Source of the DNA: Chionoecetes opilio
Taxonomy: Eukaryota; Arthropoda; Malacostraca; Decapoda; Majidae
Reading direction: 5' to 3'
Assembly: GCA_016584305.1 (NCBI GenBank)
Contig: JACEEZ010021756.1
Span: 136,663 to 200,662 of the forward strand
Length of the DNA: 64,000 nucleotides
Shown here: positions 12,200 through 51,635 of the stretch, in pieces
Position numbering within the stretch: the stretch's first letter is position 1
How the letters are laid out: every line of letters starts with the position of its first letter
The notes under the pieces: generated by a model
What the model was told of the DNA's origin: nothing
Databases searched by the model: none
What the model saw: only the letters and a program-made list of their open reading frames with translations
Position numbers and translations under genes: made by a program

Positions 12200-12660
12200 T
12201 TCATGGAGGAGGAGGGGAAGGGGGGAAGAAAAGGGGGGAGGAGGAGGGGAGGAGGAGGGGGGGAGGAGGAGGAGGAGGAGGAGGAGGAGGAGGGAGGAGG
12301 GGGAGGAGGAGGAGGAGGGGAGGAGGAGGAGGAGGGAGGGAGGCAGGGAGCAGTAAAGAAAAAAAAGACCCAAGGGAAACAATTTTACGGAAAAAGTGGT
12401 TTAGGGAGTCAAAAAGTGCATAAATCAAAAGGATGAAAAAATAGAAGCATGAAAAAAACATAAAAAAAGAAAAAGACAGGAGTACAGACGTACAAAAGAG
12501 GGAAGAAGAAGAAAGGGAAAAAGAAGAAGAAGAAGAAGAAGAAGAAGGGAGGAAGACAGTGGGAGGGATGAGTAAGGGAAAAAAGTCTAAAGGAAAGGAA
12601 CAAAAGAAAAGAGGGAGGAGGAAAAAGGGGGGAGGGGAGGGGAGGGAAAGCAATGAAAAA
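12200..12660. repeat. Purine tract, (GGA)n then A/G-rich
   Basis: 12205-12350 is almost pure GGA/GGGA. 12360-12660 is A-rich with AAGAAG and GGAGG blocks. It accounts for the Gly/Glu/Arg frames on one strand and the Pro/Leu/Phe frames on the other; none is a credible gene. Confidence 0.85.
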
Positions 12661-13354
12661 AGTTAAAAAGGAAAAAAGTTTTAACAAATAAGATATTATA
12701 AATGAAAAAAAAAATAAAAGATAATAAATAAAAAGGGAAAAATAAAATTTCAAGATTGGGTCAAGTATCCAACAGCATCCGATAACTTTTTTTTTTTCAA
12801 CAAAGGACGGCCAAGGGCTGACCAAAAAAACTAAGTTGAATCGTGTTAAAACCTTTTTATAGTAGAGGGGAAAAAAACAAAGCCAGAAAAAAATTTTTAA
12901 TAGTGTGTTGATAAAAATTGACGAATGGGTAGCACACTTTTTCTAACTTTCCCGAAACATGGAGTAGAAAAGTAAAATATTACGCCCCCAAAGTCTGTAA
13001 TCAAAAGAAAAAATTGTCCCTGGCGACTTTAGTGTTTTTTACGGCAGACAGACGAAATAAAAGACAAAAAGTTAGAGAAAAGACGAAAAAGAAAAATGAA
13101 CATTTTTTTTCTTGGTAAAAAAACCCCCTTTTTTTTTTGCCATGGGCCCCGAATAAGAAAATCCTGAGCCAAACCCTCGAGAAAAACAGACATGGGTGGG
13201 CTTAGATGTTGGGAAGGGGAAAAGGGAAAGGGAACGGGAGAGGGAAAAAAGAACAAGGAGGGGAAGAGGGGGAAAATCTTTTGGAAAGGGAGGAGCGCGA
13301 GGCAAATGGACACAAAGGAGTTTTTTGCTGTGTGCTTCAAGTTTTGTTATTTTT

Positions 13355-13367
13355 TTTTCTCTCTCCC

Positions 13368-13418
<51 letters not shown>

Positions 13419-13424
13419 CCCGTA
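13355..13424. repeat. (CT)n microsatellite
   Basis: Imperfect CT/CCT/TCT tract between T-rich sequence and unremarkable AT-rich DNA. The following 13425-13825 holds nothing I can identify. Confidence 0.85.
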
Positions 13425-13825
13425 GGCATATATTTTCTCTTTTTCACTGTTAAATAGATATATAAACGTAGCCAATGTAATCAGGACCCTTCAAAAAGAC
13501 AACCTTTAATTTCCTGAAAGTTTTGGTTTATTAAAAAGGGCCAGAAAATAGAGACTTTTTATAGGGAGAACAGAGGTAAACTATATAAAATAAATGAAAA
13601 ATTACCCTAGAAAAAAACAAAGCGCCAGGGGAATGCCCCTTTCGTTTACAAAAGTTTTGGGGGGTTTATATTACATTTTTTTCATCCATGACTCAGGGAA
13701 AATTAAAAGGGAATATCGGAAAGTTTATCTGGTCATTTTTTGTCTTCACCAAAAGTTATTTGGTAGCTTGGATCACTTTAGCGGTTGTATGGACTCTCAA
13801 ATTAGCTGCCTGATACCTTTATGAC

Positions 13826-14095
13826 TAATATATCGTCACCTTCATAAAGAAACTGCCTAAGTAATTTTTCGGCAATTTCTGTTTTTTTTACCTGAATCAA
13901 TTCTTCATCCTGTGGCGCATCTATTGGTATAGTCGCCAATGTCATTTGTAGGGTGAGAGTGGTCTAAAATATATAAGGATAAACAATGCGTTGATATCAA
14001 AATTAAGAAAATGAGGATTTTTTTTTTTTATTTCTCGAAAAGTAGAAAAAAGGTCAGGCAGTTTCTTTATGAGTGTGACGATATTAGAAGATTAG
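13826..14095. mobile_element. Short inverted-repeat element with 30-base ends
   Basis: 'ATATCGTCACCTTCATAAAG' near 13828 and its near-exact complement 'CTTTATGAGTGTGACGATAT' near 14070 form terminal inverted repeats of about 32 bases around 210 bases of unrelated sequence. No reading frame inside. A separate small palindrome ('ACCAAGGCCAAGG' / 'CCTTGGCCTTGG') lies at 14170-14216. Confidence 0.5.
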
Positions 14096-14234
14096 GAACA
14101 TAAAGTCTTCATATTTTAGTTCGTACTCTTAATTAAGTCTTCGCAGGTGATTGGCAGCCTCTGATAGCGTGTACCAAGGCCAAGGAAAAAAGATATCTAT
14201 TCCCTTGGCCTTGGCGTGGACAAAACGTTTTCTT

Positions 14235-15715
14235 CAGTAGGGTAGAGTGGGGCAAGAAGCCCCCCTTAAGGAAAAATCCTTATTGTATCTACAATATTTG
14301 AACTATTGGTATGAAACAGGTTTTGCTTGAAACCTTTATCAAAGAGCTACCATTGCTGAAAATGACATCTACCCGCTAAGTTTTTGTAATGGTGAAAATA
14401 TGAATTACTTAAAGTAATCGTCCAGACCATTTCATCATTCCTGATTTAATGCAGTCAAAATATAGCCATTATCGAGTATATCAACAATATGTTGTCACTT
14501 ATTTTTGCATCCAGTCACCCGTTTTTAAATGATCCGCATTAAAAATCTGTAAATTACCCGAGCTCTCAAAACACAACTGACGACCAGCAGACGACGGACC
14601 ACGGTTCGGTGACGTCACGGCAAGTAGCCTCCCAGCCCGGTGCTCATACAAATACACGTAAACTCGGAAAAAAATATAGTACTTGAAGAATTTTGGGTGT
14701 TTCTGATATTTTTTTTCTTTCGATATGGCATATACTTGCATCCTTTATGGATACAGCAAGAAAGCTGTGCCTTTCCAGAGAGCTTAGCACCCATTTCTGA
14801 CCTATTTGGCCAGGATATATGTGTGCAGCGCAGGGGAGTGGCGGGTGAGAGGCGCGCGGCGAGACAATCTGCTTCACACCGCGAGCCTCTCACCCACCAC
14901 TCCCCGGCGCTGCACACATATATCCTGGCCAAATAGGTCTGAAATGGGTCCTAAACTCTCTGGAAAGGCACAGCTTTCTTGCTGTATCCATAAAGGATGC
15001 AAGTATATGCCATATCGCAAAAAAAAAATTCAGAAACACCCAAAATTCTTCAAGTACTATATTTTGTTCTTAGTTTACGTGTATTTGTATGAGCACCGAG
15101 CTGGGAGGCTGCCTGCTGTGACGTCACCAGCAAGTTTCGCGCCACGGCTGGAATGGGGCTGTTGTTTTTCCCGCGCTTTTTACAAAAGTCATGTTCTTAG
15201 GGAAATAAGGCGTGGAAATGAATTATTTTTTGTGGATTAGGTATTTTGAATTCTATTCAACATAATTATGCAAAGAAAAAATGGGTCTGGACGATTACTT
15301 TAAGAAACAAGAAAAGGGCCTTTTACCCCATGCCCGGGGTAAAAGGCCCAGGCAGTGGGCTTTTTTCCCTATTATTACAAAGTATTTGGTTCATCACGAA
15401 AACAACATTAAATATAGAAAAGAAAAGCTATTTTTCTGTAAAACATAATGAAAGAGTATTTCGTACCCAAAATATTAAGAAATAATTCCATTATAATTGG
15501 AATAGAAACACACTTGTGTACTCATATTAGAAGAAATGTGATCATTAGAGAAAAACACGTGTTGCCGCTCCCCCGATCTTCTGCCACCGAGCTGTTAGTG
15601 TAGAGCCATGCAGATATATGGCGTTGTACCCTGATCAGGTGACTGGGATAAATAAGTATATAATATGGGAGAAACAGGGGGGGAGGCCTTTTACCCCACC
15701 TTATCCTACTCAGTA
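14235..15715. mobile_element. Inverted-repeat element interrupted by a nested palindromic MITE
   Basis: The left end 'AGTAGGGTAGAGTGGGGCAA' (14236) pairs with the right end '...ACCCCACCTTATCCTACTC' (about 15690-15712). Inside, after the nested element that ends at 15302, a perfect hairpin 'GGGCCTTTTACCCC' / 'GGGGTAAAAGGCCC' lies at 15316-15350. Removing the nested piece leaves an element of roughly 590 bases. No coding frame is recognised; 15715-16130 downstream is plain AT-rich DNA. Confidence 0.45.
14409..15302. mobile_element. Large palindromic MITE, TTAA-bounded, copy 1
   Basis: Both ends read TTAAAGTAATCGTCCAGACC inward. The two halves are reverse complements over almost the whole 890 bases, meeting near 14870 ('CTTCACACCGCGAG'). 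Shared internal blocks include 'GCATCCTTTATGGATACAGC', 'CCAGAGAGCTTAG', 'CTATTTGGCCAGGATAT' and TGACGTCA-type octamers at about 14610 and 15118. Related copies lie at 33806-35234 and 35235-36078. Each has TTAA at its outer end, which may be the target duplication or part of the terminus. Confidence 0.75.
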
Positions 15716-16149
15716 ACACGTGCAATGATTAGACACAATTAGGTACTCCAATTAATAACATAAACTTAACATTTGATTGATTTCCTGACGAATGAATCCA
15801 CCTATTATCTCAACTGTACTTTAATTTACATTTCTAACTAGATTGTAATTACTCACACGCAGGTTAGATTTCGCGCTTAGATTAAAAAAGATCAGTTGAA
15901 TGCGATAAAAAATACAGGTTATTATTGAACAGCAGAAAACCGCGCTCGTTAGACCAATTAACACATGATACCAATTTGTAATTAATTTAACTTGTACCTA
16001 CCTTCCTAACTGCCTATAATTCGTTAATATATCAATCCTGAACAGCAAACAGGCACGGTTATAAACTAATTACAAACTACATTAATTTTCATGTAAGTAG
16101 CTTGTATAGAAACAGATTGGAGTGACTTTGAGAAGGCTATATAATAGGT

Positions 16150-16344
16150 GAGCAGAGGTGGGAAGAGTTTCTAAGAATATATAAGGAAGTTGTTGAGAGA
16201 TATGTGCCAAAGATTGTGAAAAAAGGGAGTAACAAGAAGAAATGGTTTAACAAAGGATGCGAAGAAGCGAGAGTGCAAAGAGAAAAGGTTAGGAGATTGA
16301 GAAAAAGAGTAGGGCACAACTTATGGGAGAAATGTAAACTATAG
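16150..16344 (+). pseudogene. LINE ORF2 fragment (linker between endonuclease and RT)
   Basis: An open plus-strand segment without a start reads 'EQRWEEFLRIYKEVVERYVP' then a Lys-rich stretch, Trp-Phe-Asn-Lys-Gly-Cys and an Arg/Lys-rich helix to a TAG at 16342. The pattern of Tyr-Val-Pro, basic stretch, Trp-(Phe/Met)-x-x-x-Cys matches the linker before RT in many arthropod LINEs. Nothing on either side continues it. Confidence 0.5.
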
Positions 16345-16393
16345 AAAGGAATGGATATGCAAGAATTCCATATCGTAATCTATGTTCCTATAT

Positions 16394-16643
16394 ACCGTCA
16401 TAGTCCGTCAATAGCGCGATAGTCGCCACACTGCACTAATCTCGCCAGGCATCATATATTACGAATTTCAGCATCACTACAGACTTGTATGTGCCACTGA
16501 AGACAGGTACATAATATAAACTACTGTGCATGCCTCTTCCGTGGCGCATACAAGTCTGTAGTGATGCTTTAGTAGTAAAATTCTTAATATATGGCGCCTG
16601 GCGACATTAGTGCAGTGTGGCGACTATAGTGTTATTGACGGTA
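16394..16643. mobile_element. Hairpin MITE of the ACCGTCAATA family, copy 1
   Basis: Ends are 'CCGTCAATAGCGCGATAGTC' and '...GACTATAGTGTTATTGACGG'. The arms also pair through 'GTCGCCA', 'CATATATTACGAATTT' and 'GCATCACTACAGACTTGTAT'. The element ends 55 bases before the acceptor-side exon boundary at 16698. Relatives lie at 23980-24455 and 36174-36400, with fragments at 1106-1240, 12960-13045 and 40310-40370. Confidence 0.7.
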
Positions 16644-16697
16644 GCTTTCTGATCCCAGTCTTATTTTCTGACCTTATTCTACGTTCTTCTGCCGCAG

Positions 16698-44566
<27,869 letters not shown>

Positions 44567-44776
44567 GGTTGTGCGGTATCAAGAAAATACCGGTATTGCC
44601 GATACCGGTTTACGGGAATAATATCTAAAGATCTCTAGGCAGGGCTAAGTCCCCAAAGTTTCAAGATCCTAGACACGCACCTGGCAGGTGTTAAGGGCGG
44701 CTTCCTGGCTGTGGCTTCCAAGGGCGTGCCGATCCAAGCCGCCAATTAAGACTGGTTTCCCTCCTCAATTGGATAG

Positions 44777-44960
44777 GCCCGTCAGGGTGGCAAGGTTGGT
44801 AGAGACGTGAGCTCGCAATGTGCAGCGTCCCTGTGCATTCGGTCAGCGGTTCGAGTCCGCCTAGTTCGTGCTGACGTGGCGGCGCTTTGTATAGTCAATA
44901 ACCTTGTAGTTGGTACTTGCAAAGTGTCTAGATAGGATGAAAATCTTATCTTATCTTATC
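44777..44960 (+). mobile_element. tRNA-derived SINE with 10-12-base target duplication, copy 1
   Basis: The head contains an A box (TGGCAAGGTTGG) and B box (GGTTCGAGTCC) at 44788 and about 44852. The body is about 80 bases, with an ATCTTATCTTATCTTATC tail. AATTGGATAG (44767-44776, possibly TCAATTGGATAG) is repeated at 44961-44970. It lies 210 bases downstream of the SLC22-like stop and so possibly in its 3' UTR. Confidence 0.9.
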
Positions 44961-45030
44961 AATTGGATAGACAAATATTATCCACTGTAAACTATCCTAC
45001 TCATGTTCTTTACTTTGCTTCCTCGACCCA

Positions 45031-45036
45031 AATAAA
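45031..45036 (+). terminator. Candidate polyadenylation signal for the SLC22-like gene
   Basis: AATAAA 465 bases downstream of the stop at 44566, the first clear hexamer on the plus strand after the coding end. If used, the SINE at 44777 is transcribed in the 3' UTR. Not proven. Confidence 0.35.
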
Positions 45037-45463
45037 GTTACTTCTTGAACCTGCTTATTACACACGTTAATTACCTTTCATATGAACTGACTGTGAGGCT
45101 GATGAAGAACATTTGTTTGTGACGATCATTTATGTGTACCAATAATATATAAAGGAGAGAATTTACAGATTTTGTGAATATCTGTGACGAGTTGGATGGT
45201 TTGGGTTCATTTTGTGCCTTCATGCGTGCAGAAATAGGGTTATGTTACAGTATTAGGAACTGTCTCTTAATGCCACCACGCTGCCCTGGGGTTCCTGGCT
45301 CGATATGTTACAAATTTACCACGCTTGTTGTATTGGTTGTTACGACAATTCAGACTTCACTATGACCACTGACTGTACACTGTTACCAAGTTTGAGTTTC
45401 CGTAATAGCTTGTTGTATCGGTTGTTACGACAAAGTATTCAGACCAAGATTTACATAACGAAG

Positions 45464-46372
45464 TATAATAAATGAAGACAAATGAAGTATAGAAGTATAG
45501 ATGAAGTATAGATGAAGTTTAGAAGTATAGAAGTATAGATGAAGTATAGAAGTATAGATGAAATATAGAAGTATAGATGAAGTATAGAAGTATAGATAAA
45601 GTATAGAAGTATAGATGAAATATAGAAGTATAGATAAAGTATAGAAGTATAGATGAAATATAGAAGTATAGATAAAGTATAGAAGTATAGATGAAATATA
45701 GAAGTATAGATGAAGTATAGAAGTATAGATGAAGTATAGAAGTATAGATGAAATATAGAAGTATAGATGAAGTATAGAAGTATAGATGAAGTATAGAAGT
45801 ATAGATGAAGTATAGAAGTATAGAAGTATAGATGAAATATAGAAGTATAGATGAAGTATAGAAGTATAGAAGTATAGAAATATAGAAGTATAGAAGTATA
45901 GAAGTATAGAAGTATAGAAGTATAGAAGTATAGAAGTATAGAAGTATAGAAGTATAGAAGTATAGAAGTATAGAAGTATAGAAGTATAGAAGTATAGAAG
46001 TATAGAAGTATAGAAGTATAGAAGTATAGAAGTATAGATGAAATATAGAAGTATAGATAAAGTATAGAAGTATAGATGAAATATAGAAGTATAGATAAAG
46101 TATAGAAGTATAGATGAAATATAGAAGTATAGATGAAGTATAGAAGTATAGATAAAGTATAGATGAAATATAGAAGTATAGATGAAGTATAGAAGTATAG
46201 ATGAAGTATAGAAGTATAGATGAAGTATAGAAGTATAGATGAAGTATAGAAGTATAGATGAAGTATAGAAGTATAGATGAAATATAGAAGTATAGATGAA
46301 GTATAGAAGTATAGATGAAGTATAGAAGTATAGATGAAATATAGAAGTATAGATGAAGTATAATGATGAATG
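45464..46372. repeat. GAAGTATA satellite, 900 bases
   Basis: Units of 8 bases (GAAGTATA) alternate with 11-base units (GATGAAGTATA, GATGAAATATA, GATAAAGTATA). The middle part (45860-46030) is almost pure 8-base units. All three minus-strand frames stay open for over 300 codons because the repeat lacks stop codons there; this is not evidence for a gene. 44971-45030 and 45037-45463 hold nothing recognised. Confidence 0.95.
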
Positions 46373-47135
46373 ACCACTGCAATATTGATGAAAAAAAAAA
46401 ATGTAAAACATGGATCCTGTTTAGACTAAAATTCGTGTGTGCCAACAAGAAAGTGATTGACGGTGCAACTTGCTACCACTCCAAGATGAATGCAAGCAAT
46501 GCGCGGGGTTCGTACTGGGGTATGGTTTATTTCCAACACGAGAGAAGGTTACAGTGTTTTATGATTCCTGGAAGTGTTTGTGATGGACAGGAGAAAAGCA
46601 ATCGTCAATTCCTATAATGGAAAGGCAAAAATTTGAACCAAGAGATAAATAAACGAACTTTGTATAAAAATTATTGAATAGCTACAAACGAAATATTCCG
46701 AGTCGTAGAATCTCATTTATCTAAAGAAAAGTTCTGTATTTGTTATCCTTCGTTGTTTGTCTTCTGGAAAGTATATAAACAAAAAGTATTTTCCATCATT
46801 ACTATTTGTCTTTCAGCCATATATAATAGGGTACGCCGTATAACAAAAATTCTTTTTCTCAATTTTGGCATGCCAATTTCCTATGTAAAATGGAATTCTA
46901 AGACGATTTTATCTATTTCTATTTTTGCATTTGGGCAATTCTTACTATGCAAAATCGCACTTTTATATTGCACCCTTATCGAATAATGCTTAATTGAGTA
47001 TGCAGTGTCCGGTTGGTCCTGTTTATTGCATCATGCACCAATATGAATGAGTTCCAAATGACTAGCGTGGTAAGGTCTTTCTGATCAGTTGGTTCATCAG
47101 GCACTACATCACAGTGTCACAGTCTCTACGTTGGC
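46373..47135. other. Intergenic DNA, nothing recognised
   Basis: AT-rich single-copy-looking sequence with short frames of no recognisable family. Confidence 0.5.
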
Positions 47136-49622
47136 CTAGAACGTGTCCATCATGTCCTTAGACCTGAAGCAGGGCATGGTTTCCCGGTGGTGGGCCCGAG
47201 CCCGGATGAACCCGTCTCTGGCCTGCTGCCCCATCACTGCTGCCGCAGCCTCTGTCACCTGCTTCACGACTCTTTCGGTGCTCTGAGTGTGGATAGAGAA
47301 CTCCGGAACCTCGTACGGCTTGACCAGGATCTCCTGGATCTGATCCCCGGACAGTGAACAGGTGAATGCCGGCTCGTGCACCTGGCCAGGCTGCCAGCTG
47401 ATCAGTGTCTGCAAGATGGTGGCTGACAAGTTCAGCTTGGGTGTGATGCGAGGTCTTACACTGGTGTCCCCATACTCCTCGCCAGCCCTCAGCTTCAAAA
47501 TCTGGGTCACGGCAAACCTGCGGTCGTCCTCACTCTGACTCGCCATCAGCGAGAGGACACATTCTGAGTGTGCGAACCATGCTTCTGTCCGCATGTAGAA
47601 GGTCACAGCTGTTTGGACCTTCTTGGGCTGCGACCTCATCACTCTGAGCTGCGTCAGGATGTGCTTGGGGCCGTCTTCTAGTCTGTGGTGAACCTTGATG
47701 TAGTAGAGTTTGAAGTACACCTGCAGGCAGTACTTGACTAGGATTTCCAGGGTGTTCAGTTCTTTGCCAGTCAGTCCATGCTTTCTGGTCCACATGTACA
47801 CGAGCGACTGGGCTGTGGTGAGCCATCTGGAGTGGGACACCTTGCCACACTTGATCTCCTGCAGCTCGGACGGGAGAACGCCCCGCTTCACAGCCTGGAC
47901 CAGCTGGTAGGAGACCTGCTGGTCAGTGGACATGTTGACCAGGATATACTCCGGTATCTCCGTGAGATCTTCACCGCCTGGCACTCCTCTGAACTCTGCG
48001 TTGTACTGCATCTCATTCACGCTGGACAGAAGACTGCACACTGGACCCGTGAAGATGAGGTAGGCCCGTCGATGCTGGTGATAAGGTGGCGCAGGGGCAA
48101 CTCGTTTGTGTGCAACACGCATATACTCCAGAAGAGCTTGCGTCCCAGCATCTTCTCCAAATGGGCGTGAGTACCACCCTTCCACCCCGTGTTGGCCCTA
48201 GTTGAGTCACCTTGCAGTACGATCAGTGAGTCGGTGGAGTCGTATGTCACCAGCAGATCATAGAGAGCCTGAGCCACCTTGAACGCAGGCTTCTCAGGTG
48301 GCACCGGGTCCTCTGGTACAAAGTGTCAAAGGTACCTTCCAGATGGCTCCTCTGTCACTGACACATGCTCCTCCCTGATCAACCTTGGGTACAGTTTCCC
48401 ATAGCTGTCGGGCACCATCGGGTCTTGTCCTTCCTCCCATCGTAACCCAATCCAACTATTTTGGTACCCTGGTGCTTCCCCTGGTCAAGGTCCCTGGCCG
48501 ATGCCATGGCATCCTGCCTGGCCCTCCTCAGCTTGTTACGATCGCAGACCAGGTACGACATGTCTGGAGAGAGCTGGCCGTCAGCGATAAGGTCCTGGAG
48601 GAATCCAGAAGCCAAGGCAGCAGCAGCAGTGGGCGGAACGTCGAACCGGATGCTTGCCAGCGCCAGGTTCCGGACTGGCATTGTGTTTCTTCTTGCAGCT
48701 GGCCTGTCCAAGTACTGCATCACAAGGGGTGCCAGGGACCCCAGCCTCTCCCTGAGCAGTCGGTCTACCAGTATGGCAGCCTCCTGTTGCTCCTGCCCCT
48801 TTCCTCTGAGTGGCAGGGTGAACGAATCCTCCGTCCCATCCTCAGAATCCTAGTGATCTTCAGCCTGGCCCAGGAACATCTGCTCTGCAGCTCAAGACGT
48901 CTGACCTTTTCATCTTTCTGCTTCTGTTTCTTCAGCTTAGCCTCCTCTTCCAACTGCTTTCTCTTTGCTGCTTTCACTTGTCTATGCGTCTCATTCTTGT
49001 CTACCCCTGTCATCATCATTGCACTCTCCCCAACTTTGATCCTCTGGTAGTACAGCCACTCTAGGTCTAAAGTAGGGACTTTGCTGGCCAGGGGGCAGTC
49101 ACACTGCACGTGTGCTCTCGCGTAGCACAGCTGGGGGTTGGAGCAGTGGGATTCCTGGTCCTTGCAGAGGAAGATCGTGTGAGGGCAGGCCGTTATGTCA
49201 AACAGCCTGTCCATATTCTTCTCCACGAATTCCTTTACTGCTTTAGTTGCTCTGTCTCTCACCACTTCACTAACCTTCTTCCAAAAACTATCTATCCTTC
49301 TGGTCACGGACCGGTCAATAACAACCACTGGAGGTGCAAACTGGGCGTTTGATTTCTTCCACTGGGCAAGCACCATGGGGGTCAGATTCTTCGCAATGTC
49401 TCTCACTGGGTACCCCAGCTTGTCAACACCCTCCCGGATGCCGCTGAGTTCTTGGAGAAGTATAACCCTCTTCATCACGCCGCGATACGTAGGCACCTCA
49501 CTCTCAGCAAACTCTCGTCCACCGCCAACAAAGGCGGCCAACTTGGATCCAGAGCTCTGTCTAGTTGCGGGCTTCGACCCACTTGGTTTACAAGGAGAAG
49601 CCATCCTGAAAAAGACGATCAA
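47136..49622 (-). pseudogene. Broken gene of an uncharacterised multicopy invertebrate family
   Basis: The minus-strand frame begins at Met 49622, or more likely the internal Met-Ala-Ser-Pro at 49604, and the last segment ends at 47136. Notable blocks: a Lys/Gln/Glu-rich coiled-coil-like helix ('EEAKLKKQKQKDEKVRRLEL'), 'LIVLQGDSTRANTGWKGGTH' (Asp-Ser-Thr), 'LFWSICVLHTNELPLRHLIT', 'KVSHSRWLTTAQSLVYMWTR' and, near the end, 'ERVVKQVTEAAAAVMGQQAR'. I recall this Gly-Asp-Ser-Thr/Leu-His-Thr-Asn-Glu-Leu-Pro-Leu-Arg-His/Ser-Arg-Trp-Leu-Thr-Thr-Ala combination from repeated hypothetical proteins of invertebrates, possibly transposon-derived; no function is assigned. Frames break near 48880 (with an in-frame TAG), near 48400, near 48320 and near 48045. 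GC content is clearly above the flanks. Confidence 0.65.
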
Positions 49623-50574
49623 GAATTGATGATAGATGCAAACGAAGCCGTTACTTTAGCGGGGCTAAGCTATGTTTTGCATATAAATATAAAAGTCCAT
49701 TTTTGCATAGCAAGAAGTGCTCAAACCAAAAAGTTGAAGAGAACAAATCACCCTTAAAATTCAATTTTACATAAGAAAACACCCTGCCAACTTCGAAATA
49801 ATCTATATTTCACTTTTCATTGGAACTACGGCGTACCCTGATATATAAGCTACAGAAAAATATATATAACCGCGTTTTGCCTTATTATTCACCGTTTTCA
49901 CTTGTCTGCATGCATGAGTAAAGGAATCCATGTCCTCAATTATTTCACATCTACATACACGTATAGTGTATAGGATTCCTTATCTTAATACTAACACAAA
50001 ACTAACAACTGTTGACACCTTTTTCCGTCAACTTTTAAATCAGCATAGCCTTTATCAGAGCCTAATTGCCTTTATGATGCTCTAAGCAGAATTAGATTTT
50101 GGCCCTATCCCTCAACCCAAATTCAAGGTCTTTTATGTAGTACTAGAACATTACAAGTGCTCTTTGGTGGCCCCATGCATGAGAATAGGGCCTTAGGCAG
50201 TCGCTTTATTAGTTCGTTTATGTCTTTGGACGGCTATGGCTTTTCCTGTACTTATGAGTCCTACTTTACACCCCCTAAATCACGGCTTGTCCCTAGTGGT
50301 CAAGCGTAGCGACACAACACTCTTCAACAGTTCTTTATTAGTAAGGTTTGTTTGTCTTGCGTCTGTATTTGACGTAGCTGGCGTCGTCTTCAGGCACTGG
50401 TAAACGCCCCGGCATTGCCGGGGGGCGACCCTCCCTGTCCCCCCCCGAGGTCCCTAGCTTGCATAGTTCCCCCGTGGGCATCCTTAATCGCCCGCCCTGT
50501 CATGCACTGTATAATTCATACATCACCATCTGTTGCGTAGCCTCCTGGAGGACCTGTGGTACACAAGGGGTCTT
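49623..50574. other. Intergenic DNA, nothing recognised
   Basis: AT-rich to about 50280, then a GC shift (CCCCGGCATTGCCGGGG palindrome near 50410) that leads into the GC-rich minisatellite. Confidence 0.5.
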
Positions 50575-51235
50575 CAAACCCTGCTGCGTGTGTCTCGCCA
50601 TGCCCCGGGGTTCCAGGGGGAACCCAGGGGAAGCCATAGGGGCCGGTGTTTAGCAGGGCGTCGTAGCAGCGTAGAGTTTCACCTCCGCCCCTAGCCCGCC
50701 GCTTGTCTCGCCAATGCCCCGTGATCCCCGGGGGCCCAGGAGAGAAGCCACAGGGACAGGTAATGTTGCAGGACGTCGTGGCACCGTAGAGTTGCACGTA
50801 CCTGCCCCCCTGGGGCAAAGCGGGGCGCTCCTTGGTCGCCCCGCCGCGGCCTCGAGATCCCTGGGGGCCCAGGAGAAAGGCCACAGAGGCGGGTGTGTTG
50901 CAGGGACGTTGTGACACCGTAGAGTTGCACTTCCCGCCCCGTGGGGCAATGCGGGGCACTCCTTGGTCGCCCCGCCGTGGCCTCGAGATCCATGGGGGCA
51001 CAGGAGAAAGGCCACAGGGGCGGGTGTGTGGCAGGGACGTCGTGGCATCGTATAGTTGCACTTACCCGCCCCGGGGGGGCAATGCGGGGCGCTCCTCCTA
51101 GCCCCGCCGTAGCCCAGTCATTTCAGGGGCCCAGGGGAAACACGGGCAAAGCCACAAGGGCAGGTGGTCTGGCAGGACGTCGGGGCACTGTAGAGTTGAG
51201 TTGCACCTACCCCGGGGCAAAGCGGAACAGCGAAC
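50575..51235. repeat. GC-rich minisatellite, 131-base units
   Basis: About five units, each containing a CCTCGAGATCC-like box, 'GGGGGCCCAGGAGAAAGGCC' or a variant, a CAGGGACGTCGTGGCA-like box, 'CCGTAGAGTTGCAC' and CCCGCCCCG. The two central units are spaced exactly 131 bases (CTCGAGATCC at 50851 and 50982). The outer units are more diverged. Pro/Gly/Ala-rich frames on both strands come from the repeat. 51236-51440 has no gene. Confidence 0.85.
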
Positions 51236-51453
51236 GTTGGGCGTGGGGGCGTGGCGTGTGTTGGTGGGCGCGCAGAGTGGGACTCAGCCACACACTTGAG
51301 CGCGTGTAGAGACCTGGAAGGAATATCGCGTAAACTCGCTCGCTGCACTTAGACAATACTAGTCTCGTAGTCACGTATCACCGCGCGCTGCGAGGCACGT
51401 CTGCCCACAATCAAAGCTAGAAAGATTCTCCTCCTCCTCTGTGTTCAGGGAGA

Positions 51454-51635
51454 TAAGATAAGATAAGATTTTCATCCTATCTAGACACTTTGCAAGTACC
51501 AACTACAAGGTTATTGACTATACAAAGTGCCGCCACGTCAGCATGAACTAGGCGGACTCGAACCGCTGACCGAATGCACAGGGACGCTGCACATTGCGAA
51601 CTCACGTCTCTACCAACCTTGCCACCCTGACGGGC
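51454..51635 (-). mobile_element. tRNA-derived SINE with 14-base target duplication, copy 2
   Basis: Reverse-oriented copy of the SINE at 44777, starting at the GATAAGATAAGATAAG end and finishing ACCACCCTGACGGGC-like. TGTGTTCAGGGAGA is repeated at 51440-51453 and 51636-51649. The two copies are nearly identical, so the family was active recently. Confidence 0.9.

Larger units (their letters stand above)
7440..13420. other. Homopolymer-distorted stretch without recognisable genes
   Basis: Runs of seven or more G or C occur again and again (for example 7471-7508, 7541-7552, 7775-7818, 8034-8044, 10782-10790, 10848-10859, 11089-11096, 11988-11995) along with long A and T runs, a texture seen nowhere else in the window at this density. 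Translations are poor in plausible domains and rich in Pro/Gly/Phe/Lys runs. I see no gene here; 9000-10670 and 11050-12180 are plain AT-rich sequence. Uncorrected read sequence is the simplest explanation. Confidence 0.6.

Noticed and set aside
45425..46448. Three overlapping minus-strand frames of over 300 codons
   Set aside because: They are reading frames of the GAAGTATA satellite, open in all three minus frames because the unit lacks stop codons there.
46363..46617. 84-codon plus-strand frame
   Set aside because: No recognisable domain, no partner exon, ordinary AT-rich codon content.
50516..51309. Overlapping Pro/Gly/Ala frames on both strands
   Set aside because: They follow the 131-base GC-rich repeat and show no domain.
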